Source of the DNA: Nocardia sp. | Lineage (GTDB): Bacteria > Actinomycetota > Actinomycetes > Mycobacteriales > Mycobacteriaceae | DNA length: 6,871 nucleotides | Direction of reading: 5' to 3' | NCBI GenBank assembly: GCA_013361595.1 | Contig: JABFXT010000687.1 | Location: forward strand, 1-6,871 | Part shown: positions 1 through 6,213 of the stretch, one piece after another | Numbering within the stretch: the first letter of the stretch is position 1 | Layout of the letters: each line of letters opens with the position of its first letter | The notes under the pieces: model-generated | What the model was told of the DNA's origin: nothing | What the model saw: only the letters and a program-made list of their open reading frames with translations | Databases searched by the model: none | Position numbers and translations under genes: made by a program

Positions 1-838
1 GCGGGCCCGGGACCGGCGAGTACTTGAGGCGGTCGCCAACCAGGCCGTGGGACTCGTCCGGCAACAGCAGCTCGCGGAGGAGGCCAACCAGGCGGCGGCG
101 CTCGCCGAAGCCGACCGGTTGCGCCGCGATCTGCTCTCCGCGGTCAGCCATGATCTGCGAACCCCACTGGCGGGCGTCAAGGCCGCCATCTCCAGTCTGC
201 GTTCCGACGATGTGGAGTTCTCGCCCGAGGACCGCGCGGAACTCATGGCCACCGTGGAGGAGTCGGCGGATCAGCTCACCTCGTTGGTCGGCAATCTCCT
301 CGATTCCTCGCGACTGGCCGCGGGGGTGGTGCGGCCACGGCTGCGGCCGGTCTATCTGGACGAGGTCGTGCACCGGGCCCTGGTCAGCGTCGGGGTCAGT
401 CCCCGCGGCGCCCGGCGCGGCGCCCTGGACCGGGTCACGGTCCGGGTGGGGCCCACGGCCGTCCAGGCCGATCCCGATCTGCTCGAACGCATTCTGGCCA
501 ACCTCGTCGACAACGCCCTGCGCTACGGCGCGGAATCCCCGGTGAAGGTGGATGCCACGACCGCCGACGGTCGTGTGGTCGTCCGGGTCGTCGATCACGG
601 CCCGGGACTACCGGGTACCGATCCCGAACGGGTCTTCGACCAGTTCCAGCAGGGCGGCGACCGGGACAACACCAGCGGGTTGGGTCTCGGGCTCTCGGTG
701 GTCCGCGGGTTCGCGGTGGCCATGGGTGGTTCGGTGACCGCCGAGCCCACTCCCGGTGGCGGGCTGACCGTGACCGTCGAGCTGGCGGATACGACCGGTA
801 ACGTCGGCGCCGACCCACTGCCTACGGAGGTGCCGTGA
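1..838 (+). CDS. kdpD: KdpD sensor histidine kinase, C-terminal part (5' end cut by window)
   Basis: Sensor kinase for potassium limitation and osmotic stress, which phosphorylates KdpE; membrane-bound in the full protein. The reading frame is open from base 2 to the TGA at 836-838, giving 278 visible residues of a protein that is usually about 850-900. What remains is a helical, Ala/Glu/Gln-rich linker (about 1-40), the HisKA dimerisation helix with the H-box SHDLRTPL (phospho-acceptor His at visible residue 50, bases 149-151), then the HATPase domain with N-box (Asn167, Asp170, Asn171), G1 box DHGPG (198-202), F-box VFDQF and G2 box GLGLGLS (226-232). All catalytic boxes look intact. The KdpD/USP domains, membrane helices and most of the GAF region lie off the left edge. 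The stop overlaps the kdpE start by one base, so the two are coupled. The KdpD identity rests on the kinase type plus the adjacent, clearly recognisable kdpE; the kinase call itself is near certain. Confidence 0.93.
   Translation, partial: RARDRRVLEAVANQAVGLVRQQQLAEEANQAAALAEADRLRRDLLSAVSHDLRTPLAGVKAAISSLRSDDVEFSPEDRAELMATVEESADQLTSLVGNLLDSSRLAAGVVRPRLRPVYLDEVVHRALVSVGVSPRGARRGALDRVTVRVGPTAVQADPDLLERILANLVDNALRYGAESPVKVDATTADGRVVVRVVDHGPGLPGTDPERVFDQFQQGGDRDNTSGLGLGLSVVRGFAVAMGGSVTAEPTPGGGLTVTVELADTTGNVGADPLPTEVP
826..838 (+). promoter_or_regulatory. kdpE ribosome binding site and kdpD-kdpE translational coupling junction
   Basis: GGAGG at 826-830 lies inside the last codons of kdpD, 7 bases before the kdpE ATG at 838. 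The kdpD stop TGA (836-838) shares its last base with that ATG. This supports the ATG over the in-frame GTG at 835 and suggests that translation of kdpE follows on from kdpD, which would keep kinase and regulator in proportion. Confidence 0.75.
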
Positions 839-1557
839 TGAAGTCCGCGCCGGAGTCCGGGCAGGAGCCGGGCCAGCATCCGACCGTTCTGGTGGTCGAC
901 GACGAACCGCAGATCCTGCGCGCCATGCGGATCAATCTGTCGGTGCGCGGCTACGAGGTGGTGACGGCGTCCACCGGGGCCGGCGCATTACGCGCCGCCA
1001 CCGAACGCCGGCCCGACGCGGTGGTCCTGGATCTGGGCCTGCCCGATATCGACGGCATCGAGGTGCTGGCGGGATTACGTGGCTGGACCCGGGTTCCGGT
1101 GATCGTGCTCTCGGCCCGGACCGATTCGGCCGACAAGGTGGACGCGCTGGACGCCGGTGCCGTCGACTCCATCACCAAACCGTTCGGTCTGGACGAGTTC
1201 CTGGCCCGGTTGCGCGCGGCGCTGCGGCGCGCGGCCGCGTCGGCCGAAACCGACGAACCGGTGGTGGTCACCGATTCGTTCACCGTCGACCTGTCGGCGA
1301 AGAAGGTGATCCGGGGCGGCACCGAGGTACATCTGACCCCCACCGAATGGGGTGTGCTGGAGATGCTGGTGCGCAATCGCGGAAAACTGGTGGGCCGCAC
1401 CGAACTGCTGCGCGAGGTCTGGGGCCCGGCCTATCAGACCGAAACCCACTATCTGCGGGTGTACATGGCCCAGTTACGGCGCAAACTCGAGGACGACCCG
1501 TCCCATCCCCGCCATCTGCTGACCGAACCCGGAATGGGCCACCGGTTCCGGCAGTGA
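838..1557 (+). CDS. kdpE: KdpE response regulator, OmpR/PhoB family
   Basis: DNA-binding response regulator that activates the kdp potassium-pump operon when phosphorylated by KdpD. It has 239 residues, the usual length plus a short N-terminal extension. Receiver domain about 16-132: acidic pocket Asp21/Asp22, phospho-acceptor Asp65 in VLDLGLPD, Ser92 in VLSAR, and Lys114 in TKPF. Winged-helix domain about 142-238, with LTPTEW, the recognition-helix region ETHYLRVYMAQLRRKLE and a terminal GMGHRF hairpin. The sequence closely resembles what I recall of mycobacterial KdpE. I chose the ATG at 838, not the GTG at 835, because GGAGG at 826-830 sits 7 bases upstream and the ATG overlaps the kdpD TGA (TGATG). 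Oddity: the alpha4-beta5 segment reads GAVDSITKPF where GADDYVTKPF is usual, so the first Asp is Val109 and the switch Tyr is Ser111. The frame is otherwise intact, so I do not call it a pseudogene. Confidence 0.95.
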   Translation: MKSAPESGQEPGQHPTVLVVDDEPQILRAMRINLSVRGYEVVTASTGAGALRAATERRPDAVVLDLGLPDIDGIEVLAGLRGWTRVPVIVLSARTDSADKVDALDAGAVDSITKPFGLDEFLARLRAALRRAAASAETDEPVVVTDSFTVDLSAKKVIRGGTEVHLTPTEWGVLEMLVRNRGKLVGRTELLREVWGPAYQTETHYLRVYMAQLRRKLEDDPSHPRHLLTEPGMGHRFRQ

Positions 1558-1558
1558 C

Positions 1559-1592
1559 GCCGGCCGGCTACACCTGGTCGGGTTGCCAGGTG
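1559..1592. terminator. Candidate hairpins at the kdpE / DUF7144 tail-to-tail junction
   Basis: The 10 bases between the two stops include most of the perfect palindrome GCCGGCCGGC (1559-1568). Just beyond it, inside the last codons of the minus-strand gene, CACCTGG (1571-1577) pairs with CCAGGTG (1586-1592) around an 8-base loop. For kdpE mRNA this hairpin starts 13 bases after the stop codon. There is no T-run on either strand, so it would be a tract-less terminator at best. The inverted repeat is seen; termination is inferred. Confidence 0.35.
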
Positions 1593-1969
1593 GCGACCGC
1601 CCACACGGCGACCGCGCACACCACGATCATCAGCGTGGCCCACGCGGGCGCATGCGGTAGCCACAGGAAATTGGCGACCATGGTCGCCGCCGCGATCACG
1701 ATCGCCGCCACCCGGCCCCACGCGGCCCCGGCGATCAGCGCGACCCCGACCGCCGCCAGCAGAATGCTGTAACTGACGTGCACCCATCCCCAGATCGACG
1801 GGGTCAGACGGTAACTGTAGGGCGGCGGGGCCGCCGGGTACGGATCGTCGAGCAGGGCCGAGATGCCCTGGACCACGCCCAGCACCGCGATCACGAGGAA
1901 CAGCACCCCGACCGCCACGGCGCCGACCGCGGCGACCGACTGCCGTGTAGATGTTGCCGAATGCGCCAC
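1568..1969 (-). CDS. DUF7144-type four-helix membrane protein
   Basis: Small integral membrane protein of 133 residues and unknown function. Four hydrophobic stretches are visible at about 14-38, 60-81, 85-104 and 108-127, with a Pro-rich outer or inner loop (DDPYPAAPPPY, 41-51) after the first. The motif WGWVH (60-64) opening helix 2 and WGR (84-86) opening helix 3 fit the DUF7144 family, which is common in actinobacteria; this match is from memory of the family pattern, not a search. The start is GTG at 1967-1969, supported by AGGAGG at 1977-1982 with a 7-base spacer. It lies 78 bases downstream of the alkyl sulfatase gene on the same strand, with a strong hairpin between, so co-transcription is possible but not assured. 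Its stop faces that of kdpE with 10 bases between. No biochemical role can be assigned. Confidence 0.85.
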   Translation of the reverse strand: MAHSATSTRQSVAAVGAVAVGVLFLVIAVLGVVQGISALLDDPYPAAPPPYSYRLTPSIWGWVHVSYSILLAAVGVALIAGAAWGRVAAIVIAAATMVANFLWLPHAPAWATLMIVVCAVAVWAVATWQPDQV

Positions 1970-1995
1970 CGGATGACCTCCTGTCGCCCCGTTGC

Positions 1996-2035
1996 CGTCC
2001 CGGCCCCGCGGCGCCGCCGCGCCGGGTCCGGGACG
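1996..2035 (-). terminator. Strong GC hairpin between the alkyl sulfatase and DUF7144 genes
   Basis: CGTCCCGG (1996-2003) and CCGGGACG (2028-2035) form a perfect 8-bp outer stem. Inside it CCC (2004-2006) can pair with GGG (2024-2026), and GCGGC/GCCGC around 2008-2020 can close the top, giving an almost continuous hairpin with small bulges. It begins 12 bases after the sulfatase stop and ends about 13 bases before the ribosome binding site of the next gene. No T-run follows on the minus strand. It could end or weaken read-through into the small membrane protein gene, or stabilise the sulfatase mRNA 3' end. Confidence 0.5.
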
Positions 2036-2047
2036 CGGCCGCGCGGC

Positions 2048-3871
2048 TCACGGTGTGACGATGGGGAACTGCGGGTCGGGCGCGTCCAGCAGCCCGATGA
2101 AGGTTTCCAGCAGGCTCTTGTCACCGGTGATCGTCACACCGTCGAACCCCTTACCGCTCACCGCTGTCAGCAGTTGTTCCTTGGTGAGTGTCAGGGTGAG
2201 ATCCGCGGATCCGGTGGCGGGCGCCTCCGGGGTCGGGGCGCGGTGGGTGAGCGCGCCGTTGGACAGCGTGATGCGATGGCGGAGGTTCTCGTCGGTCAGT
2301 TCCCAGTCCATGGTGAGATCCACCGCCGCGGCCCGCAGGCCGTCGACCCGGACCGCCAGTGAATCGATGATCATGTCCAGGGTGAGCGCGGTCATCATCT
2401 CGGGGCTCGCCGACGCGATCGGAGTCGGGCTCGGGCCCTTGCGCAGCTCCTGCGCACCCGTCAGATAGAAATTGCGCCAGGTGCCGTTCTCGGCGCCGTG
2501 CCCGAGCCGGTCGTAGACCTGGGCCAGCGTGTCTCGGGCGGCGTCGTGGCCGGGTTCGGCGAAAACGGCATGGTTGAGCAGGGTCGCCGCGAAGCGGAGG
2601 TCACCGGCATCGGCGTATTCGCGGCCCTTCGCGACCAGTGCCTCGATCCCGCCGTAGTCGGCCACGTAACGCTGCGCGAGTTCGACCGGCGGATGCTCCC
2701 ACAGATGCGCCGGATTGCCGTCGTACCAGCCCATGTACCGCTGATAGATCGCTTTGACATTGTGGCTGGTGGAACCGTAATAGCCGCGGTTGGCCCAGAC
2801 CCGGTCCAGCGCGGGCGGGAATTCGAATCGTTCCGCGATCTCCGGCCCGGTGTAGCCCTCATTGGTGAGGCGCAGGGTCTGATCGTGCAGGTAGGCATAC
2901 ATATCGCGCTGGTTCGCCAGCCAGGCGGTCCAGTTCTCCCGGCCCCAGGTGGGCCAGTGGTGCGAGGCGAACGCGACATCGGCCTTGTCCCCGAACCGGG
3001 CGATGGCCTCGTCGAGATACCGGGCCCAGACCCGCGAATCGCGGACGACCGCGCCACGCAGCGTGAGCACATTGTGCATATTGTGGGTCGCGTTCTCGGC
3101 CATACAGAGCGCCCGGCGATCGGGGAACAGGAAGTTCATCTCGGCCGGCGCCTCGGTACCCGGGGTGAGCTGGAAGATCATCCGGACCCCGTCGATCTCC
3201 TCCTCCTGGCCCGTATGCGTGATGTCGACAGTGGGCGGGATCAGCGTGATGGTCCCGGTGGAGGTCGTCATCCCCAGCCCGGCACCGATCTGGCCGTCGG
3301 GTGCCTTCGGCAGTACCGCCCCGTACATGAAAACGGCCCGGCGGTTCATGGCATTACCGGCGTAGACGTTCTCGCTCACCGCGTGTTCCAGGAATCCGGC
3401 GGGCGCCAGGATCGGCACCGGCGGATGGCCGGCCGGTACCGCGGCCCGCGCCCCCGCGAAATGGTCCGCGTGCGAATGGGTGTAGATCATCCCGGTGACC
3501 GGCCGGTCACCGCGTTGTGCCCGATACAGCGCCAGACCCGCGGCCGCGGTCTCCACCGATAACAAGGGGTCGATCACGATAACGCCCTCGCGGCCCTCCA
3601 CCAGCGTCATATTCGAGAGGTCCAGGTTGCGGATCTGGTAGATACCCTCGGTCACCTCGAACAGTCCCTGCTTGGTACAGAGCTGGCCCTGCCGCCACAG
3701 ACTGGGATTCGCGGTGGCCGGGCAGTCACCGTCGAGGAACTCGTAGGCACCGATGTCGTAGACCACCCGGCCGTCCGGGGCCGTCACGACCGGCGGATCG
3801 AGCTCGGCCATGAAACCGCGTGTCGCATTGCCGAAATCGGCGGTGTCGTCGAAGTCCAGGTGCACGGTCAT
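2048..3871 (-). CDS. SdsA-type alkyl sulfatase, metallo-beta-lactamase fold
   Basis: Zinc-dependent hydrolase that splits alkyl sulfate esters (such as dodecyl sulfate) into alcohol and sulfate. It has 607 residues, near the family norm less a signal peptide. Lactamase_B domain about 85-310 with THSHADHFAG (131-140): His132, His134, Asp136 and His137; further likely metal ligands are Glu240 (TPGTEAPAEM), Glu259 (AENATHNMHN) and His304 (ASHHWP). Their spacing (19 and 45 residues) equals that of Glu280/Glu299/His344 as I recall it for Pseudomonas SdsA1. The alkyl-sulfatase dimerisation domain follows (about 315-455, with YYGSTSHNVKAIYQRYMGWYDGNPAHL-type sequence), then an SCP-2-like C-terminal domain (about 485-600) thought to bind the alkyl chain. 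The N-terminus is acidic with no signal peptide, so the enzyme is probably cytoplasmic, unlike secreted SdsA1. Start ATG at 3869-3871 with GAGGT at 3876-3880 just upstream. The natural substrate is unknown. Confidence 0.94.
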   Translation of the reverse strand: MTVHLDFDDTADFGNATRGFMAELDPPVVTAPDGRVVYDIGAYEFLDGDCPATANPSLWRQGQLCTKQGLFEVTEGIYQIRNLDLSNMTLVEGREGVIVIDPLLSVETAAAGLALYRAQRGDRPVTGMIYTHSHADHFAGARAAVPAGHPPVPILAPAGFLEHAVSENVYAGNAMNRRAVFMYGAVLPKAPDGQIGAGLGMTTSTGTITLIPPTVDITHTGQEEEIDGVRMIFQLTPGTEAPAEMNFLFPDRRALCMAENATHNMHNVLTLRGAVVRDSRVWARYLDEAIARFGDKADVAFASHHWPTWGRENWTAWLANQRDMYAYLHDQTLRLTNEGYTGPEIAERFEFPPALDRVWANRGYYGSTSHNVKAIYQRYMGWYDGNPAHLWEHPPVELAQRYVADYGGIEALVAKGREYADAGDLRFAATLLNHAVFAEPGHDAARDTLAQVYDRLGHGAENGTWRNFYLTGAQELRKGPSPTPIASASPEMMTALTLDMIIDSLAVRVDGLRAAAVDLTMDWELTDENLRHRITLSNGALTHRAPTPEAPATGSADLTLTLTKEQLLTAVSGKGFDGVTITGDKSLLETFIGLLDAPDPQFPIVTP

Positions 3872-3965
3872 CGTTACCTCGCGATCTGTCGGCCCGGCTC
3901 TCGGTCCCCGGTGCGGGCGATCTGCTCACCACTCCGCTCGGCCGACTCCGCGCGCATGCAGGCCG

Positions 3966-3981
3966 CGGTGTCGGCACACCG
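3966..3981. promoter_or_regulatory. Candidate operator dyad upstream of the alkyl sulfatase gene
   Basis: CGGTGT and ACACCG form perfect 6-bp arms around CGGC, a 16-base dyad centred about 100 bases upstream of the sulfatase start and about 200 bases upstream of the LapA-like gene. The size and form would suit a dimeric repressor such as a TetR- or GntR-type protein. No regulator gene is in the window, and a dyad of this size can occur by chance in GC-rich DNA. Confidence 0.25.
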
Positions 3982-4153
3982 GCATCGTCCAACCTAGGTA
4001 CGGCATCCCCCGCGGGTATCACCTGTGCCGGGTGAACCCTGTCCGTTCGTGCTGCCCGCCGCGCGTGGACACGGCACCGCACGGCTCATCCCCAGCGGGT
4101 GATGCCCGGGACCTCCCGGCGCCGGAGACTGCACAGTATCCACACCACTGCGA

Positions 4154-4164
4154 CCTCCCGGAGG
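4154..4164 (+). promoter_or_regulatory. Self-complementary ribosome binding site of the LapA-like gene
   Basis: The Shine-Dalgarno GGAGG (4160-4164) is immediately preceded by its own complement CCTCC (4154-4158), giving CCTCC-C-GGAGG. In RNA a 4-bp stem with a 3-base loop could form and partly hide the site. Such a short hairpin is weak, so a regulatory role is only a possibility; its role as a ribosome binding site is well supported. Confidence 0.55.
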
Positions 4165-4170
4165 ACCGCG

Positions 4171-4401
4171 ATGACCGAACGCGCACCCAAGCCGTCACTG
4201 CTGTCCCGGATCACGGTGAACCAGTGGCTGGCGCTCGCTCTGACCGTCGTCGCGGTGATCTTCATCGTCGAGAACCGCGACCACGTGGAGATCCATTTCC
4301 TCCCGGTCACAGTGAGTTCGCCGATGTGGCTGATCCTGCTGATCATGTTCCTGATCGGCCTGGTGGCCGGTCTGCTGATCAGGCGGCGCGGCCGGCACTG
4401 A
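4171..4401 (+). CDS. LapA/DUF1049-type small membrane protein
   Basis: Membrane protein of 76 residues. A short charged N-terminus (TERAPKPS) is followed by two hydrophobic helices at about 17-33 and 51-70, joined by a loop with the family-type pattern VENRDHVEIHFLPVTVSSP (33-51), and an Arg-rich tail RRRGRH. This layout matches the lipopolysaccharide-assembly-protein-A (LapA, DUF1049) domain. In enterobacteria LapA works with LapB in envelope lipid control, but actinobacteria lack LPS and the role of these small homologues there is unknown to me. Start ATG at 4171 with GGAGG at 4160-4164, 6 bases upstream. A longer frame from 4099 adds an Arg/His/Thr-rich stretch untypical of the family and is not used. 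It stands alone, divergent from the sulfatase and convergent with the SulP gene. Confidence 0.88.
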   Translation: MTERAPKPSLLSRITVNQWLALALTVVAVIFIVENRDHVEIHFLPVTVSSPMWLILLIMFLIGLVAGLLIRRRGRH

Positions 4402-4410
4402 ACCGCTGGG

Positions 4411-4458
4411 GCCGGGCCACGTGTTCGGGCCGTCGTGGTGCCGGACGGGCAGCCCGGC
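4411..4458. terminator. Candidate bidirectional terminator between the LapA-like and SulP genes
   Basis: The 57-base gap between convergent stops holds GCCGGGC (4411-4417) and its complement GCCCGGC (4452-4458). Nested or competing pairings are CCACG (4417-4421) with CGTGG (4434-4438), and CGGGC (4446-4450) with GCCCG (4452-4456). No T-run is present. The position between two stops favours a shared terminator. Confidence 0.4.
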
Positions 4459-6213
4459 TCACCGCTCGCTTTCCCGCGGGTGCTGTCCCGTCTCCTCGCC
4501 CAGTGCCGCCGCGACGGTCGGATACACCGGGATGCGCTGGGTGCCCGGTTCCGCCGCCTCGAGTTCGTCGCCGAACTGGCCGATGGAACGCGCGATCCGG
4601 AAGTCCACCCGGCGCCGCGCGAGAGTACCGCGCAGCTCGATCAGCATCGTCGCGGCGGTCACGTCGATGATCGGTGAGGTCTCGGCATCCAGCACCACCA
4701 ACCGGGTGCGTTCGGTGCACAGTTCCTGGATCCGGCGACGGACGGTATCGGCGTTGGCGAAGTACAGTCCCGATTCCACCCGCACCACCAGCGCATCCGG
4801 TCGCGGGCTGAGATCGGGATGCCGGGCCAGGTCCAGCCACAGCGGGCCGCGCGGGGCGAGGGCCGCGATATGGGGCTGCGAGGTGCGATAGACCAACAGC
4901 ACCATGGCGATGCCGATCCCGATGAGCAGACCGGGCAGCGTACCGAAGAACAGGACGCCCAGCAGGGCGGCCACCGCGGCGATGAAATCGGCCCGGGCGG
5001 CTGTGCCGTAGATTCCGCCCAGCCACTGCGACCACACCCCGTACAGCCGGCGCAGCGCCGCGATATCCACCAGTTCGATCACCGCGGCGATCACCACGGC
5101 GGCCAGGGTCGCCTCGGGCAGCTGTTCGAACAGGCCGGTGAGGAAAAGTAGGGTGAGCACGGTCAGCACGGCCACCACCAGACCGCTGACCTGTGTTTTC
5201 GCTCCGGCCGATCCGTTCACCGCGGTTTTCGACAGACTTCCGTTCACCACCATCCCGGAGAAGAACCCGGCGCCGAGATTCGCGGCGCCCAGGCCGAGGA
5301 GTTCCCGGTTCGGGTCCACCTCGTATCCGGCTCTGGCCGCATAGGTTTTGGCGGCACCCAGTCCCTCGGCGAATCCGATGAGCAGCACCCCCACCGCGGG
5401 TCCGAGCAGGTCGAGGTAGTCGCCGAGCGCGACGCCGCCGGGCAGACCCGGCACGGGCATACCGGATTCGATGGGGCCGACGATCTCGACGCCCTTGTCG
5501 TCCAGGCCGAGAACTGCCACCGCCAGAATCCCGGCGAGCACGGCCAGCAGCGAACCGGGCACCAGCGGCAGCCACCGTTTCACCGCCAGCACGAGTGCGA
5601 GACTCAGCCCACCGACCAGCAGGGTGCGCCAATCGATATCACCGAGGTGGGTCAGCACACCCCAGGCCTGATCGAAGAAATCACCGTCGTGCTTCCCGAT
5701 ACCCAGGAGCTTGGGCACCTGGCCGATGATGATCACCAGTGCCAGACCGATGATGAATCCCTTCAGCACCGGCTCGGAGATGAACGACGCCACGAACCCG
5801 AGTCGCAGCAGTCCGGCCAGTAATCCGATCACGCCGGTCGCGATGGCCAGTGCGGTGGTGAGCGCGAGATACCGGCCGGCGTCCGCCCCCGCCAACGGCG
5901 TGACGAGCGCGGCCGACAGCGCCGCCGTGGCGGACATGGGCCCGACCACGAGATGCCGGGAACTGCCCGCCAGCGCGTAGAGGACCAGCGAGGGAACCGC
6001 GGCACACAGACCCACCACGGGCGCCACCCCGGCGATGGTCGCGTACGCCAGCGCCTCCGGTACCAGTACCGCCCAGACCGTGAGTCCCGCGATCACATCC
6101 GGCCGGAGCCAGGTCCGCCGATAGCCGTGCAGGGAGGGGAACACCGCACCCCACAGTGCCCCGGCCACGCCGGCCGCCGTGGTGTCCGAATCCGCTGCAC
6201 TGCGGCCGGTCAC
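4459..6213 (-). CDS. SulP family anion transporter with C-terminal STAS domain
   Basis: Inner-membrane transporter of the SLC26/SulP family (sulfate, bicarbonate or other anions). It has 584 residues: a membrane domain from about 37 to 450 with many hydrophobic helices, then a cytoplasmic STAS domain from about 471 to 571. Family marks are VPEALAYATIAG (51-62), a conserved region GSSRHLVVGPMSATAAL (83-99), EGLGAAKTYAARAGYEVDPNRELLGLGAANLG, and GSLSKTAVNGSAGAKTQ-type sequence in the later membrane part. The STAS part has LYFANADTVRRR and LDAETSPIIDVTAA. The start is GTG at 6211-6213, which overlaps the TGA of the upstream gene by four bases (GTGA); the frame continues to 6468, but that part is Arg/Gly-rich shadow sequence inside the neighbouring gene. 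Substrate cannot be told from sequence; there is no fused carbonic anhydrase. Confidence 0.94.
   Translation of the reverse strand: MTGRSAADSDTTAAGVAGALWGAVFPSLHGYRRTWLRPDVIAGLTVWAVLVPEALAYATIAGVAPVVGLCAAVPSLVLYALAGSSRHLVVGPMSATAALSAALVTPLAGADAGRYLALTTALAIATGVIGLLAGLLRLGFVASFISEPVLKGFIIGLALVIIIGQVPKLLGIGKHDGDFFDQAWGVLTHLGDIDWRTLLVGGLSLALVLAVKRWLPLVPGSLLAVLAGILAVAVLGLDDKGVEIVGPIESGMPVPGLPGGVALGDYLDLLGPAVGVLLIGFAEGLGAAKTYAARAGYEVDPNRELLGLGAANLGAGFFSGMVVNGSLSKTAVNGSAGAKTQVSGLVVAVLTVLTLLFLTGLFEQLPEATLAAVVIAAVIELVDIAALRRLYGVWSQWLGGIYGTAARADFIAAVAALLGVLFFGTLPGLLIGIGIAMVLLVYRTSQPHIAALAPRGPLWLDLARHPDLSPRPDALVVRVESGLYFANADTVRRRIQELCTERTRLVVLDAETSPIIDVTAATMLIELRGTLARRRVDFRIARSIGQFGDELEAAEPGTQRIPVYPTVAAALGEETGQHPRESER
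6210..6213 (-). promoter_or_regulatory. GTGA stop-start overlap coupling the GAP-family and SulP genes
   Basis: Read on the minus strand, CTGTGA carries the GAP-family stop TGA (6210-6212) and the SulP start GTG (6211-6213). No strong Shine-Dalgarno is seen just before it (only GGGATCGGTGG), so SulP translation probably depends on ribosomes finishing the upstream gene. Confidence 0.7.

Larger units (their letters stand above)
3872..4170. other. Divergent intergenic region, 299 bases, no gene seen
   Basis: This lies between the starts of the alkyl sulfatase (minus) and the LapA-like gene (plus), so it should hold both promoters. I could not find a convincing pair of -35/-10 boxes on either strand: GTCCAA at 3987-3992 reads TTGGAC on the minus strand but has no -10 partner at the right distance, and CAGTAT at 4134-4139 has no -35 partner. 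It contains an inverted repeat at 3966-3981, the repeated octamer GCGATCTG (3881 and 3917), the palindrome CCGGCGCCGG (4116-4125) and the repeated decamer GACCTCCCGG (4110 and 4152). Open frames crossing it lack ribosome binding sites and recognisable protein content. Confidence 0.6.

Noticed and set aside
835..837. GTG at 835 as the kdpE start
   Set aside because: The adjacent ATG at 838 has better spacing from GGAGG and overlaps the kdpD stop; the difference is only one residue.
1449..2051. Minus-strand open frame of 200 codons overlapping the DUF7144 gene and the end of kdpE
   Set aside because: It is Gly/Arg-rich, lacks motifs, and conflicts with two well-supported genes in other frames.
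2498..3562. Long plus-strand open frame (354 codons) opposite the alkyl sulfatase gene
   Set aside because: It lies fully antisense to a gene with clear motifs, shows no recognisable domain, and is expected in high-GC DNA where stop codons are rare.
4099..4170. Earlier ATG start for the LapA-like protein
   Set aside because: It would add 24 residues of Arg/Thr/His-rich sequence without a ribosome binding site, whereas the ATG at 4171 has GGAGG at 6-base spacing and gives the normal family length.
3810..4670. Plus-strand open frame of 286 codons crossing the divergent intergenic region and the LapA-like gene
   Set aside because: Its Pro/Arg-rich composition is typical of a GC-rich shadow frame, and it overlaps three better-supported genes.
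4379..5632. Minus-strand open frame of 417 codons inside the SulP gene
   Set aside because: It is an Arg/Gly-rich frame-shifted shadow of the SulP gene, which has family motifs throughout its own frame.
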